From the NCBI GenBank assembly GCA_947629215.1, contig CANRCU010000002.1, forward strand, positions 1 to 34,091: a DNA stretch of 34,091 bases. The letters are read 5' to 3'. Source of the stretch: an uncultured Clostridia bacterium (GTDB taxonomy: Bacteria > Bacillota > Clostridia > Lachnospirales > CAG-274). A model generated the notes under the pieces. That model saw only the letters and a program-made list of their open reading frames with translations, made no database searches and was not told the DNA's origin. Shown one piece after another: positions 23,814-30,816 of this stretch; within the stretch, counting starts at the first letter, position 1; each line of letters begins with the position of its first letter. Both the position numbers and the translations under genes were made by a program.

Positions 23814-24376
23814 AATCTTCTTGCCCCTTTCTCTCCGCAGTTGTAACACATCAGCGCCAGCCCTATATCATCATATTTGCTATACAGGTTGCTTAACATA
23901 TACACGCCTGCGATAACATTTTGCTCCCCGTCCAGAAAATCCACAATTTCAAGTTCATTGCTAAGCCATTCGTGATTGATTTCGTTGATTTGCATATATC
24001 CATAATCATCTGTCGGACTTATTGCATTTTCCTGAAAATCGCTTTCACATCCTATCAGGGCTATGATTATATCGTATCTGTCAAATCCATATTTCCTGCA
24101 AATATCCTGAACATATTCTTGAAAGTCATTTTCCAAAGGAACATCATAGTAAATATAATTCTTTTCCTCGTATTCCTGTAACCTGTTCTGTATTACTTTT
24201 TCTTCCGGACTTTCTGTTTCTGCTTTTACTACTGTTACAAAAGCACTTCCTTGCTCTGTTGTTGTATCAGTGCTATGTCCTAAAATTATTGATGATATAA
24301 ATATTGAGCCAAACACTAATGCAAACAGAACAGTTGCTGCAAGCTGCATTTTAATTTGTAACTTTTCCATATCCAT
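23738..24376 (-). CDS. Membrane-anchored lytic-transglycosylase-like protein
   Basis: About 212 residues from an ATG at 24376 (24370 and 24424 are alternatives; no strong ribosome site decides). A single N-terminal transmembrane segment (LAATVLFALVFGSIFISSII) is followed by a polar stretch and a lysozyme-fold domain: IIALIGCESDFQENAIS with the catalytic glutamate, DDYGYMQIN, then LALMCYNCGEKGAR. This is the SLT fold that cleaves peptidoglycan. A membrane-tethered, outward-facing enzyme expressed with early genes is not a typical endolysin. It could remodel the wall or affect superinfection. It shares 26 nt with the preceding gene. Confidence 0.75.
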   Translation of the reverse strand: MDMEKLQIKMQLAATVLFALVFGSIFISSIILGHSTDTTTEQGSAFVTVVKAETESPEEKVIQNRLQEYEEKNYIYYDVPLENDFQEYVQDICRKYGFDRYDIIIALIGCESDFQENAISPTDDYGYMQINEINHEWLSNELEIVDFLDGEQNVIAGVYMLSNLYSKYDDIGLALMCYNCGEKGARRLWEQGIYSTNYSRKVIETAECLKER

Positions 24377-24533
24377 TAATAACCGCTTCTGCCGATAAGC
24401 TTCGTTGTGCCTTTTTTGCCACATCTCGCAATATTCTTTTTACATCAGCAGATGTTACACAATAGTTGTCAGCTATTTTTATATGTGTGTTACCTATTTT
24501 ATAATCAAGTACAATATTCGGCTGTACGGTCAT
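24351..24533 (-). CDS. Small conserved phage protein
   Basis: 60 residues from an ATG at 24533, preferred because AAGGAGG stands about 8 nt upstream; an in-frame GTG at 24542 lies within the ribosome site. The product runs MTVQPNIVLDYKIGNTHIKI, then a VKRILRDVAKKAQRSL helix. Similar short proteins are common in Clostridia prophages near the repressor region. Function unknown. Confidence 0.65.
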   Translation of the reverse strand: MTVQPNIVLDYKIGNTHIKIADNYCVTSADVKRILRDVAKKAQRSLSAEAVINGYGKVTN

Positions 24534-24546
24534 TTTTTCCACCTCC

Positions 24547-25029
24547 TTATGTATTTTGTGATTTTTCTAAAAATACCATTGTTTCATCTATCCTGCGGCG
24601 AGCCTCCAAAAATTCCTCCCACAACTGCAGAGCCGTTTTTACTTCACTCCTGTCTATTACTCCATCGTCAAGTATTTCTGCAAGTCTTTTCATTGCATCA
24701 TTAAGATTGTGTATTGTATTTTCCATTCTGATATATGCTCTTTCCGGTGGCATCTCCGGAATTTCCCTGCAATTTCTTCCAAGGGGACATTCATTTGCGC
24801 AGTACCAAAATATTAGTTCAGGTGCATTATATGTGTCAGCCATAATTGCAACAATATCATTAGATGGTTTCACAATTCCCAGCTCATATTTTTTCAAGCT
24901 GTCCTCTGAAACGCATCCAAGTTCCTCTGACGCACTTAATCTGGAAGCTAATCTGTCGTTACCCTTTGCAGCTTCCAAACGTGCCTGACAGTACCTGTTT
25001 GATGCTGCTTTTGTTACTTTCCTCGCCAT
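24547..25029 (-). CDS. XRE-like helix-turn-helix protein
   Basis: 160 residues. The N-terminal 70 residues hold an XRE-like DNA-binding region (RLSASEELGCVSEDSLKKYE, then KPSNDIVAIMADTYNAPEL). A cysteine-containing NECPLGRNCREIPEMPPERA joins it to a long C-terminal helix (MENTIHNLNDAMKRLAEILDD). This arrangement recurs in gut Clostridia phages next to the Cro-like gene. GAGGAGG lies 9 nt before the ATG. It is probably a transcription regulator of the early operon. Confidence 0.75.
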   Translation of the reverse strand: MARKVTKAASNRYCQARLEAAKGNDRLASRLSASEELGCVSEDSLKKYELGIVKPSNDIVAIMADTYNAPELIFWYCANECPLGRNCREIPEMPPERAYIRMENTIHNLNDAMKRLAEILDDGVIDRSEVKTALQLWEEFLEARRRIDETMVFLEKSQNT

Positions 25030-25117
25030 TTTTTATTGCCTCCTCTTGTGATAAAATATAAATATCAGGAATATAAAAATGCTTCGTTATGGGTGCTATA
25101 CCCTTACGCTGTGCGCA

Positions 25118-25330
25118 TCAATTATCCTGTTTTGGGGCATTTACATTTAAAAAAATATCGTCCGAGTAATAATCAAATACTTGCTTGATACACAGGGCTA
25201 CATCCAGAGATGGTGTTTTATCTCCACTTTCAATTTGGCTGTAATGACTTCGAGATATGTGGAGCTTCTCTGCTGCTGTCTCCTGTGAATACCCCATACC
25301 TTTTCTCAAAGCGGCAAGTTTTACTCTCAT
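25118..25330 (-). CDS. Cro-like XRE repressor/regulator
   Basis: 70 residues, essentially one helix-turn-helix domain: LAALRKGMGYSQETAAEKLH, ISRSHYSQIESGDKTPSLD and ALCIKQVFDYYSDDIFLNV. It is the first gene of the leftward operon, divergent from the cI-like gene and under the promoter at 25379-25407. This is the position of Cro. AAGGAG lies 8 nt before the ATG. The 88-nt gap after it holds only a short GGGT/ACCC repeat. Confidence 0.85.
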   Translation of the reverse strand: MRVKLAALRKGMGYSQETAAEKLHISRSHYSQIESGDKTPSLDVALCIKQVFDYYSDDIFLNVNAPKQDN

Positions 25331-25378
25331 TGGCTCAACTCCTTTCCGTTTTCCCTCTTGTGGGGCTTTATACCTTGT

Positions 25379-25407
25379 ATTATATCCCCTTTTCGGGGCA
25401 ATGTCAA
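25379..25407 (-). promoter_or_regulatory. Leftward early promoter with palindromic operator
   Basis: On the minus strand TTGACA (25407-25402), a 17-nt spacer and TATAAT (25384-25379) match the sigma-A consensus exactly. The spacer contains a palindrome, CCCCTTTTCGGGG on the plus strand (25386-25398), followed by CA, placed where a bound repressor would block polymerase. It drives the Cro-like gene and the early operon. Confidence 0.8.
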
Positions 25408-25467
25408 TATGATTTGCACAAATTCTCGGATTTTTTCAAGCAGTCGGACGTTTTTCGGGGATATATG

Positions 25468-25496
25468 TTGCTTATAGGGGCAAATAGTGCTATAAT
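25468..25496 (+). promoter_or_regulatory. Rightward repressor promoter
   Basis: TTGCTT (25468-25473), a 17-nt spacer ending in TGC, and TATAAT (25491-25496). Transcription would begin near 25503, leaving a leader of about 15 nt that is almost entirely the GGAGG ribosome site of the cI-like gene. The spacer contains GGGGCA (25477-25482), which also occurs in the leftward promoter, suggesting a shared operator and autoregulation. Confidence 0.75.
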
Positions 25497-25517
25497 TTTA
25501 CTTTGGAGGTGCTTTTA

Positions 25518-26108
25518 ATGCAATCATTTTCTAACCGTCTAATCTCTCTACGAAAAGAACGTGACTTAACACAGGCAGAACTTGCGAAACGAGTGCATTT
25601 ACAACGGTCCACTCTTTCCGGATACGAAACCGAGGGAAAAGAGCCAACTTACGAAACGCTTTGTTCTCTTGCAGAATTTTTCAACGTTACTACTGACTAT
25701 CTACTTGGCATATCTTCTGCCCGTACTCATAACGATGCAGTGTTCATAAATGACACAAGAAATTTTGCCGTTTCTTACGAACAAGCTCCTGCGCAAGTCA
25801 AGGCTACCATCGCCGCTTGCTTTGATAGTTTTTATCTCATACTTTCAAGAGATATGAAAAACCGCAATATTCAGCGACTTGATATTTATTCTGAATTGTT
25901 TGACCTTATCCAGCGAAATAGGGCATCCATACGCAACAGCATAGAAATGGATAACCACAATGACCCTCTTTTCCTTTCAAACCTTATGGCGGAACAATCC
26001 AATTTTAAAAACGAAGTTGCTGTACTACTTGATAAACTTACACAAGCAGATATTGGAGTTACCTTACAAAAGGGAAGTCACGGGTCGTCCGCAAAGTCGG
26101 CAACATAA
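25518..26108 (+). CDS. cI-like phage repressor (XRE), no peptidase domain
   Basis: 196 residues from an ATG at 25518 with GGAGG 8 nt upstream (an in-frame TTG at 25503 precedes the ribosome site). The N-terminal 65 residues are a classic XRE domain: RLISLRKERDLTQAELAKRV, then STLSGYETEGKEPTYETLCS and FFNVTTDYLLG. The C-terminal 125 residues are helical (ATIAACFDSFYLILSRDMKN) and lack the S24 Ser-Lys peptidase motifs. Self-cleavage in response to RecA is therefore not expected, and induction must use another route such as an antirepressor. It is followed by the integrase on the same strand. Confidence 0.85.
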   Translation: MQSFSNRLISLRKERDLTQAELAKRVHLQRSTLSGYETEGKEPTYETLCSLAEFFNVTTDYLLGISSARTHNDAVFINDTRNFAVSYEQAPAQVKATIAACFDSFYLILSRDMKNRNIQRLDIYSELFDLIQRNRASIRNSIEMDNHNDPLFLSNLMAEQSNFKNEVAVLLDKLTQADIGVTLQKGSHGSSAKSAT

Positions 26109-26152
26109 TCTATATTGACTTCTCTGATAAATAATTCATCATACTATGGGAG

Positions 26153-27751
26153 GTGTTTTCTATTAGCTATTGTCTATATTTACGCAAATCCCGTGCTGAT
26201 ATGGAAGCCGAAGCTCACGGTGAGGGAGAAACACTTGCCCGCCACGAAAAAATCCTGCTTGAACTTGCAAAAAAACACAATTATAATGTAACCCAAATAT
26301 ATAAAGAAATAGTTTCCGGTGAAACTATTGCCGCACGCCCTGTTATGCAACATCTTTTACAAGAAGTGGAACAAGGACTTTGGGATGGCGTTATTGTTGT
26401 TGAAGTAGAACGTCTTGCCCGTGGTGACACCATAGACCAAGGAATAATGGCACAGGCTTTCAAATATTCCAATACCTTAATAATCACTCCATTAAAGGTG
26501 TATGACCCTAATAACGAATTTGACGAAGAATATTTCGAGTTCGGTTTATTTATGTCGAGGCGGGAATATAAAACCATCAACCGCAGATTGCAACGTGGGC
26601 GTTTGGCATCTTCCAAAGAGGGAAAATATGTTGCAGCCCGAAGTCCTTATGGATATGAGCGTGTTCGCATACAAAATGACAAAGGTTGGACACTAACGCC
26701 AATAGATGAGGAGGCGGATATTATTCGCCTTATATTCAAACTATATATAGATGGACAGGAACAACCAGATGGTTCTTATCGTCCTGTCGGATGTAGGACA
26801 ATCTGCAATATACTCGACCAGATGGGCGTTTCTCCGCCATCTGCCACTTCATACTGGAATGATGCTTCTATACGAGCCATCCTCCGTAATCCTGTATACA
26901 TTGGTAAAATCCGTTGGAATACCAAAAAAACTAAAAAACGTGTTAAGGATGGAAATGTATCTTATGAGCGAGTGATACCTCCGCAGGAGGAACAAGTATT
27001 TGTTGATGGTTTACATCCACCTATCGTTTCTACAGAAACCTTTTACAAGGCTCAAGCAATACTCAAAAGCCACGGTCCTGCATCTGTACATCGCAATGCC
27101 GAGTTAAAAAATCCTTTTTCGGGACTACTTCGTTGTGGAAAATGTGGGCGTTCACTCACTTATAATAACGTGCGTGGTGTCTTTTCATACCTGTGCCCAA
27201 ATAAAACCTGTGACTGCGTTATGTCAAGAGCTGATATTGTGGAAAAACGCATCCTGCAATCACTTCGTCAATGGCTCGAAAACTATCGTCTTGAATGGGA
27301 TGACGGAACTCCTACTGACGAAGATATAAAAATTGATATAAAGCGTAAGGAAATTGCCAAAATTAAAAAGGAAATAGAAACCCTTTCCAAACAGCTTGTT
27401 CGCACTCACGATTTACTGGAACAAGGCATATATGATGTAGATATGTTTCTTAACCGCAGCCGTTCCATTAATGAACGTATGGAAGCTGCCAACAATAATA
27501 TAACTGGATTATCGAGAACACTTGCAGAGGATGAGGAACGTGCAGCTAATCGTGTGAATATCATTCCAAAAGTTGAAGAACTCCTATCGGTTTATGACGA
27601 ATTGCCGGATGCTCAATCAAAAAATATTTTACTTAAAGATATTATTGAGCGGATTGAATACATCAAAAATAAGCCATCTCCTCGCAATGGACCTTATGAT
27701 AATTTTGAACTTTTAGTATATCCTAAACTTCCAATACCAACCGATAAATGA
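26153..27751 (+). CDS. Large serine recombinase (prophage integrase)
   Basis: Up to 532 residues. The N-terminal resolvase domain has the catalytic serine in YCLYLRKSRAD, then EIVSGETIAARPVMQHLL and VVEVERLARG. The recombinase domain (about 155-300) has SPYGYER and NPVYIGKIRW. A zinc ribbon, RCGKCGRSLTYN with CPNKTCDC, precedes a coiled coil (IKRKEIAKIKKEIETLSKQL). It should catalyse attP x attB integration; a directionality factor is not identified. The boundary given uses an in-frame GTG at 26153, but that codon lies inside the ribosome site GGGAGGTG. The codon with proper spacing is ATT at 26162, giving a product starting at SYCLYLRKS. Confidence 0.95.
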   Translation: MFSISYCLYLRKSRADMEAEAHGEGETLARHEKILLELAKKHNYNVTQIYKEIVSGETIAARPVMQHLLQEVEQGLWDGVIVVEVERLARGDTIDQGIMAQAFKYSNTLIITPLKVYDPNNEFDEEYFEFGLFMSRREYKTINRRLQRGRLASSKEGKYVAARSPYGYERVRIQNDKGWTLTPIDEEADIIRLIFKLYIDGQEQPDGSYRPVGCRTICNILDQMGVSPPSATSYWNDASIRAILRNPVYIGKIRWNTKKTKKRVKDGNVSYERVIPPQEEQVFVDGLHPPIVSTETFYKAQAILKSHGPASVHRNAELKNPFSGLLRCGKCGRSLTYNNVRGVFSYLCPNKTCDCVMSRADIVEKRILQSLRQWLENYRLEWDDGTPTDEDIKIDIKRKEIAKIKKEIETLSKQLVRTHDLLEQGIYDVDMFLNRSRSINERMEAANNNITGLSRTLAEDEERAANRVNIIPKVEELLSVYDELPDAQSKNILLKDIIERIEYIKNKPSPRNGPYDNFELLVYPKLPIPTDK

Positions 27752-27779
27752 AATAGCAGTCCAGTTTTGGACTGCTATT
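27752..27779 (+). terminator. Integrase terminator hairpin
   Basis: AATAGCAGTCCA / TGGACTGCTATT, 12 bp with a GTTT loop, begins directly at the integrase stop codon. The U tract is weak on the rightward strand (ATTATTAC); on the leftward strand TTTCATTTAT follows. It may work in both directions and insulate the prophage from host transcription. Confidence 0.7.
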
Positions 27780-27840
27780 ATTACATACAACGTGCGAAAT
27801 CTGACTAATTATTTTGCTGTTACAGGTGACAAAAAAAGTG
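27780..27840. other. Probable attR region (core not resolved)
   Basis: The stretch between the integrase terminator and the first clearly host-like codons is where the phage-host junction must fall. The frame that follows has no ribosome site or signal peptide, so it was joined to something else before integration. Serine-integrase cores can be very short, and attL is outside the window, so the exact crossover cannot be placed. Confidence 0.5.
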
Positions 27841-29135
27841 GTCAAGATGAAACGTTCGATCCTGCCGGTGGTAGCAATAGCAAAACATATAGTCCTTTAA
27901 AATTTGATAGCTCCGCCAGCATCACATTTAAGCCCAAGGCAGATGCAAAAATAATTGTATATGCAAAATCAGATGGTGATTCAAGAACACTGAATATATG
28001 CGGAAATACTGAAACTATCCCTAACACCCTCAAAAGCTTTGAATACAGCAATCTATCAGCTAATAAAGAATACACCATAAAACGAGATAGCGGTGAAAGT
28101 TGGGTATATTATGTTAAGGTAACAGAAACTTATTCCGACAGTGCTCAGACATACAAAATAAGCGGAACATCAAACGCAGAAAAAGGTGATGTTTTAGTCA
28201 TTGACGGCGAGAGTGTTACAGTAGGGGAAGGCGGTTCTTGGTCATATGAAAGACTTTCAGACAATGCACCCTATACAAACGGACAAGTAGTAAACGTAAC
28301 TTCGGACAAATATAAAGATACCACAGTAAAATTAACATATGACAATAGTCTTTCATACACCGGAAGTATCACACTTGAAGAAAAAGTCCTTGAAGCTATA
28401 CCCGATAAAAGCTACGGTGCTGCCGATGTTTCTAATGGACTTCCATATTTTGATGAAATTACAGGTAAAAAAGGTGACTTTAAGCTCGAAAATGGCGGCT
28501 CATTTGTATTTATGCTTGACGAAGAAAAAGTTATAACCGTTGAATACAAATGTGACAGCAGTTCCGGAACAGCAAACTTAAAAATAGTTGATTACGATTC
28601 TCCGGATACTGTTGTAGCAAAAGGAGCAGCTACTAACGGAAATTGGTTAGACTTGGTAAAGAAACTCCCCGCAGGAAAGTATAAACTTATTGCGGAAACT
28701 ACAAAGGGAAAAAATTTCCAACTTAATACAAGTAATTCATTCGTAGTAACCAGCACAAAGTCACTTGTTTCCAAAAAGGAACAAAATTCAGACTCATATA
28801 CTAAAACAGCACTTATTACATATGACAATAATTTATATCTTGTTTCTATTATAAAGAAAGAAGATGCCGAAAATGCAGACGGCAAAAAACTTTATCAAAC
28901 GACATCAAGCGGTCAGGAACTTATAACAGATGGTACAGATACTGTATACACAAGTGTTGTTATAGGCGGCAAAACATATACAGCCAGGAATTGCTATAGC
29001 GATGCATCAGATGATGACTACGTATTTGCCACACTGGTTGTAAATGATCCTATTGAAGCAGGAACAGATTCCTATAAAAAATTGAACGATGTGGTAAGTA
29101 CAGCTAAAGGCAAGGTTACAACATCTCTTAAATAA
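27792..29135 (+). CDS. 3' part of a host secreted-protein gene, interrupted by the prophage
   Basis: A 447-codon frame, nominally from a GTG at 27792. There is no ribosome site before it and no signal peptide. The product starts mid-domain: NYFAVTGDKKSG, then LKFDSSASITFKPKADAKII and SGESWVYYVKVTE resemble a beta-sandwich module found in bacterial pectate lyases and other secreted carbohydrate-active proteins. A second part (about 195-320) repeats the theme with FKLENGGSFVFML and VTVEYKCDSSSGTANLKI, LPAGKYKLIAET. It ends with a polar tail. The 5' half, with signal and perhaps a catalytic domain, is expected at the other end of the prophage. The intact protein's function cannot be stated. Confidence 0.75.
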   Translation: MRNLTNYFAVTGDKKSGQDETFDPAGGSNSKTYSPLKFDSSASITFKPKADAKIIVYAKSDGDSRTLNICGNTETIPNTLKSFEYSNLSANKEYTIKRDSGESWVYYVKVTETYSDSAQTYKISGTSNAEKGDVLVIDGESVTVGEGGSWSYERLSDNAPYTNGQVVNVTSDKYKDTTVKLTYDNSLSYTGSITLEEKVLEAIPDKSYGAADVSNGLPYFDEITGKKGDFKLENGGSFVFMLDEEKVITVEYKCDSSSGTANLKIVDYDSPDTVVAKGAATNGNWLDLVKKLPAGKYKLIAETTKGKNFQLNTSNSFVVTSTKSLVSKKEQNSDSYTKTALITYDNNLYLVSIIKKEDAENADGKKLYQTTSSGQELITDGTDTVYTSVVIGGKTYTARNCYSDASDDDYVFATLVVNDPIEAGTDSYKKLNDVVSTAKGKVTTSLK

Positions 29136-29147
29136 GGAGGTCAAATA

Positions 29148-29288
29148 ATGAAAAAAGAATATACAAATCCCGAGCTTACAATTACATCTTTTGAGCAAGA
29201 GGATATTATTGCTGTAAGCGGTTTGAAAGTAGACTCTGCACAAACAAGTTTTAGTAATTCCGTAAACTTTAGTGACATCGATTTTTAA
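29148..29288 (+). CDS. 46-residue peptide gene after the interrupted host gene
   Basis: An ATG at 29148 preceded by AAGGAGG 8 nt away opens a 46-codon frame that ends in TAA at 29288. The product begins MKKEYTNPELTITSFEQED, then IIAVSGLKVDS and a polar, serine-rich tail ending NFSDIDF. The MKK.Y..P...I..F..EDII..SG layout recurs in small unannotated genes of Clostridia, often near exported proteins. It has no signal sequence, and an SG/G position could be a leader-like boundary. It starts 12 nt after the upstream stop, so the two genes would be co-transcribed in the uninterrupted locus. Confidence 0.65.
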   Translation: MKKEYTNPELTITSFEQEDIIAVSGLKVDSAQTSFSNSVNFSDIDF

Positions 29289-29355
29289 TACAACAACAGA
29301 TTAAAAACAAGATTCATTTACTTCATTGACCATAGTTTTCTGATATGGTTAAACT

Positions 29356-29382
29356 AAGGGGCTGTTTCAATAACAGCCCCTT
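29356..29382 (+). terminator. Hairpin after the small peptide gene
   Basis: AAGGGGCTGTT / AACAGCCCCTT, a perfect 11-bp stem with a 5-nt loop, 67 nt after the peptide stop. Only a short T pair follows on the rightward strand, but the strong G-C stem fits a terminator for the rightward unit. Confidence 0.65.
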
Positions 29383-29424
29383 AAATATTACGTTCGATAT
29401 TGTATTTTGATAATATCGGTTTTT

Positions 29425-29465
29425 AAGGCTCTTTGTCAAAATCAAACTATTCGACAAAGAGCCTT
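29425..29465. terminator. Bidirectional hairpin between converging units
   Basis: AAGGCTCTTTGTC / GACAAAGAGCCTT form a perfect 13-bp stem with a 15-nt loop. It lies just beyond the stop of the leftward cohesin-SLH gene and after the rightward hairpin. TTTT follows on the rightward strand; on the leftward strand the flank is A-rich. It separates two converging transcripts. Apart from these two hairpins nothing else is seen in the gap 29289-29476. Confidence 0.65.
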
Positions 29466-29476
29466 TTACTAACACA

Positions 29477-30766
29477 TTACTTTACCTTTTCGAGTATTTT
29501 GCTTATAACTACGGCAGCTTGCGCGCGTGTTGTATTGCCTTTTGGTTCGACGCGGCTGCCTGTGCCGTTTATTATGCCTTCGGCTGTCATTGCGGCAACG
29601 CTTTCTTTCGCATAATCGCTTATCTGCACACTGTCGGAGAATTTATCCAAAGCGGACATATCCACATTGTCAAACTTTATTCCAGCATATTCCAACGCGC
29701 TTTTTGCCATTATCATCATATCCTGACGGGTAATATAACTGTTTGGCGAAAATCTGCCGTTCCCCGTTCCGTGTACAATACCAAGCCAGCTTGCGGTCGA
29801 TACGGCTTTTGCATAATATGCATTATTGCTTACATCGGTAAATGTGTTTGCGGCATCGCCCTCAATATTCAGCGCCCGTGTAAGCATAATAACAAAATCA
29901 CAGCGTTTTACATTATCCGCAGGTTTGAAACGTCCGTCGGGGTAGCCGCTTACTATACCCTTTGAAGAAAGCTCGTTTATATAGTTTTCAGCCCATGAAA
30001 AGCCCGAAAGGTCGTTAAACTTGATACCGGTCATAGCTTCTGTCGTGGTTTCGGCAGATGTTTCTGTTGAGTTCTCTGTTGTGGTTTCGGTCGTAGTTTC
30101 TGTCGTAGTTTCGGCTGCCGTAGAGCTTTCGTCCTTATCACGTGAACTGCCGGAAGCCGTTGTTTTACTTGTTGTTTCGGTCTTATCGCCAACATTTACG
30201 GTTGCCAAGCAGTCCCCGGACCAGCTTTCAAAAGGCTCTATGGTTGCAAACGAGCTGTTTGTAAATGTCAGTGTTGTGCTGCCGCTGCCGACTGCCTTAA
30301 ACCTGAGAGTACACAATGTTCCCGTACCCTCTATTTTCCTGAGCATGCTGTTTTCATCGGCAGCCCTGACATAATTTGATAGCTTTATAATGCCTATTTC
30401 CGAAGCTGTAAGGCTGCCGTTTGCCTTGCCGTTATAGTCTGTATCGTCTGCCTGCGGTTTATAAGCTGCCATACTGTTTATAAAATCCTCTTCAAAAAAC
30501 AATATCTGCCTGTTGTTCTGAGTATATGACAAAGCATCCCCCGCAGTTGTATCCGCGCCTTCAAGCCTTATGACCGACGGGTCGTACTTCAAAAAACAGT
30601 CAAGGCTTGTAAAGCCCGAATTTTCCTTAACATCCACATCTACGGTAAAAGTATCACCGACCGAAATATTGTCCGATGACATTACAAGCTCTGTTTTTGT
30701 TGAACCCGCATAAACACTGACCGCAGACATAAGACATATCATTGCTGCCGCTAAAATTTTTTTCAT
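29477..30766 (-). CDS. Cell-surface cohesin-SLH protein
   Basis: 429 residues from an ATG at 30766, chosen because GGAGG stands 8 nt upstream and the product then starts with a signal peptide (MKKILAAAMICLMSAVSVYA). Residues about 24-192 look like a cohesin fold: SSDNISVGDTFTVDVDV, LDCFLKYDPSVIRLEG and TLCTLRFKAVGSGSTTLTF. A TTTE-repeat linker (about 195-246) leads to three SLH repeats (FSWAENYINELSSKGIVSGYP, GRFKPADNVKRCDF, FSPNSYITRQDM, VEPKGNTTRAQA) that bind secondary wall polymer. This would display one cohesin on the cell wall, able to hold a dockerin-bearing enzyme. It is the last gene of the leftward host operon. A non-cellulosomal adhesion role is possible. Confidence 0.85.
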   Translation of the reverse strand: MKKILAAAMICLMSAVSVYAGSTKTELVMSSDNISVGDTFTVDVDVKENSGFTSLDCFLKYDPSVIRLEGADTTAGDALSYTQNNRQILFFEEDFINSMAAYKPQADDTDYNGKANGSLTASEIGIIKLSNYVRAADENSMLRKIEGTGTLCTLRFKAVGSGSTTLTFTNSSFATIEPFESWSGDCLATVNVGDKTETTSKTTASGSSRDKDESSTAAETTTETTTETTTENSTETSAETTTEAMTGIKFNDLSGFSWAENYINELSSKGIVSGYPDGRFKPADNVKRCDFVIMLTRALNIEGDAANTFTDVSNNAYYAKAVSTASWLGIVHGTGNGRFSPNSYITRQDMMIMAKSALEYAGIKFDNVDMSALDKFSDSVQISDYAKESVAAMTAEGIINGTGSRVEPKGNTTRAQAAVVISKILEKVK

Positions 30767-30816
30767 ATTCATGACCTCCATAATAATATTCTGATAAATA
30801 CCGACCGATTTTACTT

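Larger units (their letters stand above)
1..27790. mobile_element. Prophage, right-hand part (left end outside window)
   Basis: A contiguous phage gene set is visible: protease, head, portal and terminase genes at the left, replication and recombination genes in the middle, and a repressor plus large serine integrase at the right. Almost all genes are leftward, overlapping or closely spaced, and only the repressor and integrase run rightward. The right boundary is placed just after the integrase terminator, because a host-type secreted-protein frame without a start begins there. The left boundary and attL lie beyond position 1. The PBSX-like portal and XkdF-like protein suggest a tailed siphovirus or myovirus of Firmicutes; no tail genes are in view to decide. 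Confidence 0.93.

Noticed and set aside
27792..29135. Phage-encoded cargo (moron) gene next to the integrase
   Set aside because: It has no ribosome site, start or signal and begins inside a domain; a host gene cut by integration explains this better, although a degraded cargo gene is not fully excluded.
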